Assembly: GCF_021117365.1 (NCBI RefSeq)
Contig: NZ_CP088262.1
Span: 3,784,501 to 3,848,500, forward strand
Direction of reading: 5' to 3'
Length of the DNA stretch: 64,000 nucleotides
DNA from: Nocardioides sp. cx-173
GTDB lineage: Bacteria; Actinomycetota; Actinomycetes; Propionibacteriales; Nocardioidaceae
Shown: in pieces, positions 58,372 through 64,000 of the stretch
Numbering within the stretch: the first letter of the stretch is position 1
How the letters are laid out: the number at the start of each line of letters is the position of its first letter
Translations under genes and position numbers: made by a program
Notes under the pieces: model-generated
Told to the model about the DNA's origin: nothing
The model's input: the letters and a program-made list of their open reading frames with translations, nothing else
Databases searched by the model: none

Positions 58372-59015
58372 GGCGCCGCCTCCTGCTGGGGCTCACCGGT
58401 GAGGTCCTGGAAGTCGTCGACCAGCCAGTCGCCCTCGATCTTCTTCAGCGAGACCTCGTAGCGGAACGGGATGGCGTCGGTCGCGATCCGCTTGTCGGCG
58501 TTCTGGGGGTCGGGGTAGGAGGTGGTGAACGACCCCGCCACCAGGACCTGCGCGGAGTCGGCGTCGATGCTGGAGGTCGCGTAGGAGAACACCTCGGCCT
58601 CGCGCGCGACCCCGGCCTGCGCGACGGTCGCCTCCGCGAGGCCCGCCTGCTCCTCGAAGCCGGCTCCGAACTTGGGGGTCATCACCTCGACGACCAGCTT
58701 GCGGTACTCCGGCATGGCGTTCTTCTCGTCCAGGAGCTGGGGGCCGTAGGTGTGCACCCGGAGCGCGAACTGCTGGGCCTGCGACATCGCCTCCTCGCGC
58801 TCCTCCACGAGGGGGTCGTCGGCGCCGAACAGGGCGGACACCCGCCCACCCAGGGAGGCGCCCTCGGGCGCACGGGAGCCGGTCATCAGCAGGACCGCGA
58901 GGGAGGCCAGGCACCCCACGATGACCAGCACCAGGACGGGGACCAGCGCGCGACCGAGCGCCTGGCGAGGCGTCGAGTGGCGGTCCGGACGACGGTTGTC
59001 GGTGCTGTCGGTCAC
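58368..59015 (-). CDS. Mce-associated membrane protein
   Basis: 215 residues from a GTG at 59015 that overlaps the mceF stop (GTGA); a longer frame to 59057 is less likely. One membrane helix (~25-47) follows a basic, polar cytoplasmic head, and the outer domain ends KKIEGDWLVDDFQDLTG, the Mas hallmark also seen in the next gene. It probably supports assembly of the Mce complex. It is the first of two such genes that close the operon before rpoB. Confidence 0.82.
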   Translation of the reverse strand: MTDSTDNRRPDRHSTPRQALGRALVPVLVLVIVGCLASLAVLLMTGSRAPEGASLGGRVSALFGADDPLVEEREEAMSQAQQFALRVHTYGPQLLDEKNAMPEYRKLVVEVMTPKFGAGFEEQAGLAEATVAQAGVAREAEVFSYATSSIDADSAQVLVAGSFTTSYPDPQNADKRIATDAIPFRYEVSLKKIEGDWLVDDFQDLTGEPQQEAAP

Positions 59016-60268
59016 GGGCGAGGTGACGTCAGCGGCTGAAGGTAGAGCCACTTCCACGAATCCTCTCCCAGGGACGGCGGAGCCACGCTACCGCTCCCTT
59101 CCGGCCGGCCGGCCGCCGAGCCCCACTCGAGCTCGCCGGTCTCCTGGTCGAAGGTGGCCACGACCCGGTTGAGGTTCTGGGAGCCGCGGGCGTTGCTCTT
59201 GCTCGCCGGCTCGGTGCACCCGGCCTTCTCGTTCATCGGCAGGTCCTCGCGGTCCTGTGGCGTTCGCCGCTCGGTGCCCTCATAGCCTTCGTGGCACACC
59301 GGCGTGTTGGTGAGGATCAGGCCGAAGTGGGCGTCGTAGAGCCCCGAGGGCGACTTGGAGACCACGGTGAAGCCGCCCTCGACCACGTAGGGGTAGACCA
59401 CCAGCACATGGGCGATCCCGTTGAGGTGCTTGACGACGACCTCGCCGGTGGTGAGCACGTTGTTGATCAGGCTGCCGAGCTCGACCTCGTTCTCCTCGAG
59501 GAACGACCTGAGCTCGGCCGCCGTGGCGGAGCCATCCTCGATCAGGCGGCGCAGGTCACCGTCGGACGCCGCGAGGGTGCCGCTGAAGCGGGAGAGCTCG
59601 CGCGCGAAGTTGCGAAGGGCGCTCTCCGAGCGCAGCTGGCCACGCAGCACGACGTTGCTGTCCTCGATCAGCCGGCTGGTCACGTCGAAGTTCTCGTTGG
59701 CCACCTCGATGAACGAGGTGCCGGAGTCGATGATCCGCTGCAGGTCCTGCCCCGCACCCGAGAAGGCCAGCCCGAACTCGTCCACGGTGGTGCGCAGGTC
59801 GTCGTTGTCGACGGAGGCGACGGTGTTCGACAGGTTCGTGAGCAGCTGGTTGGTCGAGATCGGCAGCCGGGTGTCGGCCTCGTCGATCTCGGAGTCCCCC
59901 TCCAGGTACGGGCCGTCGTCGACCTTCGGCTGCAGCTCGACGTACTGCTCCCCCACGGCGGAGCGGTTGCCGACGACGGCCAGGGTCTCGGCGGGGATCT
60001 CGTCGAAGTCGTTCTCGATTCCGAGGTGCACGTCGACGCCCTGGTCGGTGAGCACGAGCTTGTCGACTCGCCCCACCTTGACGCCGCGGTAGTTTACCTC
60101 GCCGCCGGCGAAGATCCCTCCGGACTCCGAGAAGTGCGCCACGACGGTGTAGCTGTCGTCGACCACGAGCCGGTCCAGCTTGGCGTAGCGGGCGCCGACA
60201 TAGGTCACGCCGAGCAGGGTGATGATCACGAAGACCAGCAGCTGGGCCTTGGTGCGCCGGGTGATCAT
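59012..60268 (-). CDS. mceF: MCE-family protein, MceF position
   Basis: 418 residues with an N-terminal membrane helix (QLLVFVIITLLGVTYVGARY) and the MCE domain at ~38-120 (VVAHFSESGGIFAGGEVNYRGVKVGRVDKL). A helical region follows, and the C-terminal tail is rich in Gly, Glu and Pro. Six such proteins form the periplasmic channel through which Mce transporters move lipids or sterols. The ATG overlaps the mceE stop (ATGA). Confidence 0.88.
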   Translation of the reverse strand: MITRRTKAQLLVFVIITLLGVTYVGARYAKLDRLVVDDSYTVVAHFSESGGIFAGGEVNYRGVKVGRVDKLVLTDQGVDVHLGIENDFDEIPAETLAVVGNRSAVGEQYVELQPKVDDGPYLEGDSEIDEADTRLPISTNQLLTNLSNTVASVDNDDLRTTVDEFGLAFSGAGQDLQRIIDSGTSFIEVANENFDVTSRLIEDSNVVLRGQLRSESALRNFARELSRFSGTLAASDGDLRRLIEDGSATAAELRSFLEENEVELGSLINNVLTTGEVVVKHLNGIAHVLVVYPYVVEGGFTVVSKSPSGLYDAHFGLILTNTPVCHEGYEGTERRTPQDREDLPMNEKAGCTEPASKSNARGSQNLNRVVATFDQETGELEWGSAAGRPEGSGSVAPPSLGEDSWKWLYLQPLTSPRP

Positions 60269-61701
60269 CGGACCACCAGTCCCGGGACGAGCAGGGAGAC
60301 GAGCGCCGGGTTGTAGTGCTCCATGAGCTGTCCCATCGTGGGTCCGCGGGCGGCGCCGCCCGCGGGGTCGAAGCCCGGGCGCCCCAGACCGCCGAGACCG
60401 CCGGGCAGGCCCGGGAGCTCGGGGAGGCCGGGGAGCTCAGGGAGGCCGGGGATGCTCGGGATGCCCCCACCGCCGCCGCCACCGCCGCCGCCGGGACACA
60501 GGCCCGGGATCGGGACCTGCTTGCACACGGCCTGGATGACCGATCCGGGAAGGGCGGCGCAATTCTGCACCGTGGGGTTCTGCAGGCACTGCTGGATCGC
60601 CGCGTTGGCGTCGGCGCAGAGCTCCTCGAGGTCCGGGAGGGGCCCGGTGTCGGGCAGGTCCCCCAGGGGCGTGCACGGAAGGCCGGGCACGGGGATGCCG
60701 GGGACCTCGCCCGTCAGGTCGATGTCGAGGGTGATGGACAGGTTGGTGTAGTCGCCCATGTGCAGGTTGCGCGCGACCTGCGGGTCGCGCCCCACGACCT
60801 CGTCGACGAACGGGTAGGTCAGGAAGACGTTGAACGCCTTGACGAAGTCGTCACCGGAGTTGGCCAGCTGCGTGAGCACCGGCTGGAGCTGGCGGATCGT
60901 GTCGACCGTGGCCTCCTTCGACGTGCGGATGACATCCACTCCCACGTCTCCGAGCCGGTTGAGCGCCTGGAGCATCTTCACCAGGTCGCCGCGCTGCTTG
61001 TCGAGCGAGGTGACGGCGCTCGGCAGCTCGGCGAGGGCGGAGTTGATGGCGCCCTTCTGCCGGTCGGCGGAGATCGAGAGCCGGTTGAGCGACTCGATCG
61101 CGTCGACGATGTTGTCCTTGTTGGTCGCGAGCTGACCCATCAGCTCGTCGACCTGGGTGAGGACCGACCGGGCGCTGTCCTCGCGGCCCTCGAGGGCGAG
61201 GTTGAGCTCCTGGGTGATCGTGTTGAGCTGGGCCACCCCGCCGCCGTTGAGCAGCAGGCTGAGGGCACCGAGAACCTCCTCGACCTCCGGGTTGCGACCC
61301 GAGCGCTCCAGCGGGATCACGTCGCCGGTGGCGAGCTGACCGCTGCCGCCATCCTCGGGCGGCTTGAGGGAGACGAACTTCTCGCCGAGCAGGCTGGTCT
61401 GGCGGATCTCGGCGATCGGCTTGTCCGGGAGCTCGGTGTCGTTGCGCAGCTCGATCGTCACCTTGGCCACGTCGCCGGCGAGCTCCACCTCGGTGACCTG
61501 ACCGACGTTGACGTCGTTGACCTTGACCGTGGACTGCGGCACCAGGTCGAGGACGTCGGCGAACATCACCTCGACGACGATCGCGTCGTCCCCGGCGCTC
61601 GTGCCTCCGGGCAGGGGGAGGTCGTAGACGTCGAAGTCGCACGCGCTCAGCAGCAGGCTGCCGAAGACGAGCGCGACCAGCAGGCGCAGCCGGGCCCTCA
61701 C
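60265..61701 (-). CDS. mceE: MCE-family lipoprotein, MceE position
   Basis: 478 residues from GTG overlapping the mceD stop. The signal ends with the lipobox LLLSAC, marking the lipoprotein subunit (LprK-like). The MCE domain (~40-120) includes VEVMFADVLDLVPQSTVKVNDVNVGQVTEV, followed by a helical part. A Cys-containing region, a run of ten glycines near residue 406 and a repeat-rich tail of Pro, Leu and Gly (PGLPELPGLPELPGLPGG) close the protein, much as a flexible wall-crossing tail would. Confidence 0.9.
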   Translation of the reverse strand: MRARLRLLVALVFGSLLLSACDFDVYDLPLPGGTSAGDDAIVVEVMFADVLDLVPQSTVKVNDVNVGQVTEVELAGDVAKVTIELRNDTELPDKPIAEIRQTSLLGEKFVSLKPPEDGGSGQLATGDVIPLERSGRNPEVEEVLGALSLLLNGGGVAQLNTITQELNLALEGREDSARSVLTQVDELMGQLATNKDNIVDAIESLNRLSISADRQKGAINSALAELPSAVTSLDKQRGDLVKMLQALNRLGDVGVDVIRTSKEATVDTIRQLQPVLTQLANSGDDFVKAFNVFLTYPFVDEVVGRDPQVARNLHMGDYTNLSITLDIDLTGEVPGIPVPGLPCTPLGDLPDTGPLPDLEELCADANAAIQQCLQNPTVQNCAALPGSVIQAVCKQVPIPGLCPGGGGGGGGGGIPSIPGLPELPGLPELPGLPGGLGGLGRPGFDPAGGAARGPTMGQLMEHYNPALVSLLVPGLVVR

Positions 61702-62837
61702 TGGTCCACCTTCACGAGACCGCCCAGGGTGGGGTCGAAGGCGGCACCGTAGCCAGTGCCGGTCCCAGCGCCGAACGGGGCGTTGCGCGGCAGGGGCAGC
61801 CCCTCGATCAGGTCGCACAGCTCCCCGTCGGGGTCTGCCTCGCCGATGAGGCTGCAGAGCAGCAGCGTGGGGTTGTTGGTGATCTCGTGCACCACGTTGC
61901 CGATGTTGGCGTTGGTGTCGAGCGTGCCGGCGTCGGGGTTGTAGGTCAGCGCCAGGTTGTTCAGCGCCAGCGGGGCGAGCTTGAGCGTCTCGTCGAGGGC
62001 GGCCCGCTGCTTGACCAGCACCTTGGCGACCCGGTTGACCTTCTTGATGTTGCGCCCCAGCACGGTCCGGTTGTCGCGCACGAAGGTGCCGACCTCGCCC
62101 AGCGCGACGGACAGGTTGCGCAGTGAGGCCGCCAGCTCCTGACGCTCGCCGGACAGCATCGTCGACACCGAGCTCAGGGAGCTGTTGAAGCTCTGGACCG
62201 TGGCGTCGTTGTCGGCCAGGGTCTCGATGAAGTTGCCGAGCCGCTCGGCGGAGCCGAACAGCTCCTCCTTGTTGTTGTCCAGGGTGGAGGTAAGGGTGCT
62301 GAAGTCCTCGATGGTCTGGTTGAGCTGCTCGCCCTGGCCTCCGAAGTTCTCGGCCGTGACCTCCAGCAGGTCGCTCAGCGACCCCTGGGCGTTGGCGCCG
62401 TCCGGGCCCAGGGCCACGGTGAGCCGGTCCAGGCTCGAGTAGATCTGGTCCAGCTCCAGCGGCACCGCCGTGCGCTCCCCCTCGAGCACGGTGTCGTCGG
62501 CCAGCACCTCGCCCTCGGTGTAGACGGGGGTCAGCTGGATGTAGCGATCGCCGACGATCGAGGGAGCGACGATGACGGCGCGCGCATCGGCAGGCACCTT
62601 GACCTTCGCGTCGTAGGTCATCGTGACCTCGACGTCGGTGCCCGACGGCTTGACGCTCTCGACCCGGCCGATCGGGACTCCCAGGACGCGCACCTCGCTG
62701 CCCTCGTAGACCGAGATCGTGCGCGGGAAGTGGGCGACCAGGCGCTTCTGGTCGTCCCCGCCGGTCATGGCGAGGACGGCGGCGGCGACGAGGACGAGGA
62801 CGACCAGGGGGGCGAGGTACTTCTTGAGGGCGGTCAC
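61698..62837 (-). CDS. mceD: MCE-family protein, MceD position
   Basis: 379 residues from GTG overlapping the mceC stop (GTGA). One N-terminal membrane helix (YLAPLVVLVLVAAAVLAM), the MCE domain with LVAHFPRTISVYEGSEVRVLGVPIGRVESVKPSG, a long helical domain (~130-290) and a C-terminal part ending in Gly and Asp. It occupies the position before the lipoprotein gene, as MceD does. Confidence 0.88.
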   Translation of the reverse strand: MTALKKYLAPLVVLVLVAAAVLAMTGGDDQKRLVAHFPRTISVYEGSEVRVLGVPIGRVESVKPSGTDVEVTMTYDAKVKVPADARAVIVAPSIVGDRYIQLTPVYTEGEVLADDTVLEGERTAVPLELDQIYSSLDRLTVALGPDGANAQGSLSDLLEVTAENFGGQGEQLNQTIEDFSTLTSTLDNNKEELFGSAERLGNFIETLADNDATVQSFNSSLSSVSTMLSGERQELAASLRNLSVALGEVGTFVRDNRTVLGRNIKKVNRVAKVLVKQRAALDETLKLAPLALNNLALTYNPDAGTLDTNANIGNVVHEITNNPTLLLCSLIGEADPDGELCDLIEGLPLPRNAPFGAGTGTGYGAAFDPTLGGLVKVDQ

Positions 62838-63799
62838 AGCGACGGGGTCCCGATAGGAGGCAGGTTCTGGATGTAGGTGTCGAACCACGGCCCGCTCCCG
62901 AGCGTGTTGGCGAACACCCGGTAGAAGGGCGCCATCAGCCGCAGGCTGTTGTCGAGGTTGTCCTCGTTCTTGTTGAGCACGTCGACCACCTCCTCGAGCT
63001 TCTGCAGTGCGGGCTTGAGGTCCTGGCGGGTCTGCTGCACCAGCAGGGTCAGCTCCTTTGAGAGCGTCGAGGTCGAGACCAGGAGGTCGTGCACGGCCTC
63101 CCGCCGGGCCACGAGGGCCCGGAAGAGGACGTCGGAGTCGCGCATCAGCCCGATGATGTCCTGGTCGCGCTCGTCGAGGACCGTCGAGACCCGGTCGAGG
63201 TTCTGCAGCAGGGTGTTGATCTGGGCGTCGCGCGAGGCGACCGTGCGCGAGAGTGCGGAGACGCCGTCGAGGGCGGTGCGGAACTCCTCCGGGGTGTTGC
63301 GGGTGAGGTCGGCCAGCGTGCTCAGCGAGGCGGCCAGCTGGTCGGTGTCGATGTCGGCGGAGGTCTCCGCGAGACCCGAGAAGGCCTCGACCACGTCGTA
63401 CGGCGAGCTGGTGCGCTCCACCGGGATCTCGCTGCCGTCGTCGAGCTGTCCCTTGCCCGCCGGCTCGAGCGCCAGGAACATCGCGCCCAGCAGCGTCTTG
63501 ACCTTGATCGCCGCCCCCGTCTGGTTGCCGAACTGGGAGTCGGTCTTCACCCGGAAGGTGACCCGGACGTGGTCACCGGCGAGCTCGACCTCCTCCACCT
63601 TCCCGACGCGCACGCCGGCGATGCGGACCTCGTCGTTGGCCTTGAGACCGCCCGCCTCGGCGAAAGCGGCGTAGTAGGTGTCGCCGCCGCCGATCAGCGG
63701 CAGGTCCTGGGCCCGGAAGGCGGCGACCAGCATCAGCACCAGGACGGTGATGCTGACGGCCCCGATGACGACCGGGTTGCGTTCGCGGAAGGGCTTCAT
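62834..63799 (-). CDS. mceC: MCE-family protein, MceC position
   Basis: 321 residues. A membrane helix (NPVVIGAVSITVLVLMLVAAF) precedes the MCE domain with YYAAFAEAGGLKANDEVRIAGVRVGKVEEVELAG. The helical part from ~130 to 290 is typical for MCE channel subunits. The ATG overlaps the mceB stop (ATGA). Confidence 0.88.
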   Translation of the reverse strand: MKPFRERNPVVIGAVSITVLVLMLVAAFRAQDLPLIGGGDTYYAAFAEAGGLKANDEVRIAGVRVGKVEEVELAGDHVRVTFRVKTDSQFGNQTGAAIKVKTLLGAMFLALEPAGKGQLDDGSEIPVERTSSPYDVVEAFSGLAETSADIDTDQLAASLSTLADLTRNTPEEFRTALDGVSALSRTVASRDAQINTLLQNLDRVSTVLDERDQDIIGLMRDSDVLFRALVARREAVHDLLVSTSTLSKELTLLVQQTRQDLKPALQKLEEVVDVLNKNEDNLDNSLRLMAPFYRVFANTLGSGPWFDTYIQNLPPIGTPSL

Positions 63800-64000
63800 C
63801 CGAGGTCACACCTCGCTGCCGCGGTGTCGTAGTCGAGCTGGAGTGGGGCGATGCCCGGCAGCCGGACCTGGCCCCGGAAGTTGCAGAGGTAGAAGTTGAA
63901 CCACGAGCCGTAGATCGCGGTGCGGCCGACCTTCTCCAGCTTGATCGGCAGCACCTGCAGGGCCCGATCCAGCTCGCCCTTGTTGCGGGCCACGTTGGTG
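63796..64000 (-). CDS. mceB: MCE-family protein, MceB position, C-terminal end (cut by window edge)
   Basis: The last ~67 residues of an MCE protein, ending with VGRTAIYGSWFNFYLCNF, which is the closing motif of MceB proteins, then a short polar tail with a last cysteine. The start lies beyond the window. Its position upstream of mceC, D, E and F fits the usual mce gene order. Confidence 0.75.
   Translation of the reverse strand, partial: TNVARNKGELDRALQVLPIKLEKVGRTAIYGSWFNFYLCNFRGQVRLPGIAPLQLDYDTAAARCDLG

Overview
The window is high-GC actinobacterial chromosome. The rpoB-rpoC pair, the IdeR-type regulator, the mce operon, the SigE-family sigma factor, the frequent GTG starts and the ATGA/GTGA gene junctions all point to a Nocardioides-like member of the Propionibacteriales. 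The genus is inferred from protein style, not from a marker comparison. Almost the whole window is coding. I saw no insertion sequence, CRISPR array or tRNA.

Layout. Positions 1-3760 (+) hold the end of a urease locus: ureA, a His-tailed CbiX-like protein, a tiny HHHDDD peptide, ureF, a gutted ureG, ureD, then transporter remnants. It meets a convergent PucR-type regulator (3759-5432). Positions 5589-18809 (-) are one compact operon of a D-aminopeptidase-like hydrolase, a complete dipeptide ABC importer, an S9 peptidase fused to a class C beta-lactamase-type domain, an M20 amidohydrolase, a GNAT acyltransferase and an N-acylamino acid racemase. The last three match the known D-to-L amino acid conversion route (N-succinylation, racemisation, desuccinylation), so the operon looks like a system for importing D-residue peptides and salvaging them. 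Two near-identical palindromic elements, in opposite orientation, sit at 5517-5584 and 22736-22800.

Positions 18924-28326 carry a saccharopine-dehydrogenase-like reductase, an ECF sigma factor with a membrane-anchored beta-propeller partner, DUF2277, a sirtuin, IdeR, and a photolyase/hotdog/GH13 operon. Positions 28313-30140 are a SipW-type signal peptidase flanked by two TasA-like exported proteins. Positions 30406-37043 are drug-efflux loci: MFS plus MarR, and TetR plus a heterodimeric ABC exporter. Between them lies an independent promoter, a 12-codon ORF with a very strong ribosome site, and a structured RNA.

Positions 37181-40770 hold pdxH, a second-type citrate synthase, a GNAT protein and serC. 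Positions 40841-49593 (-) are a long coupled gene string: geranylgeranyl-reductase-like flavoprotein, double NUDIX protein, fused FAD/Fe-S dehydrogenase, a 29-residue membrane peptide, a methyltransferase, an anchored propeller, topoisomerase IB and a macrodomain protein. Positions 49926-57387 are rpoC and rpoB. Positions 57625-64000 are the distal part of an mce lipid-transport operon (mceB end to mceF, two Mce-associated proteins) lying directly upstream of rpoB. Several genes (DUF2277, tetR, pdxH, the 18.8-kb hydrolase) start exactly 7 nt after a TANNNT box, which suggests leaderless transcripts.
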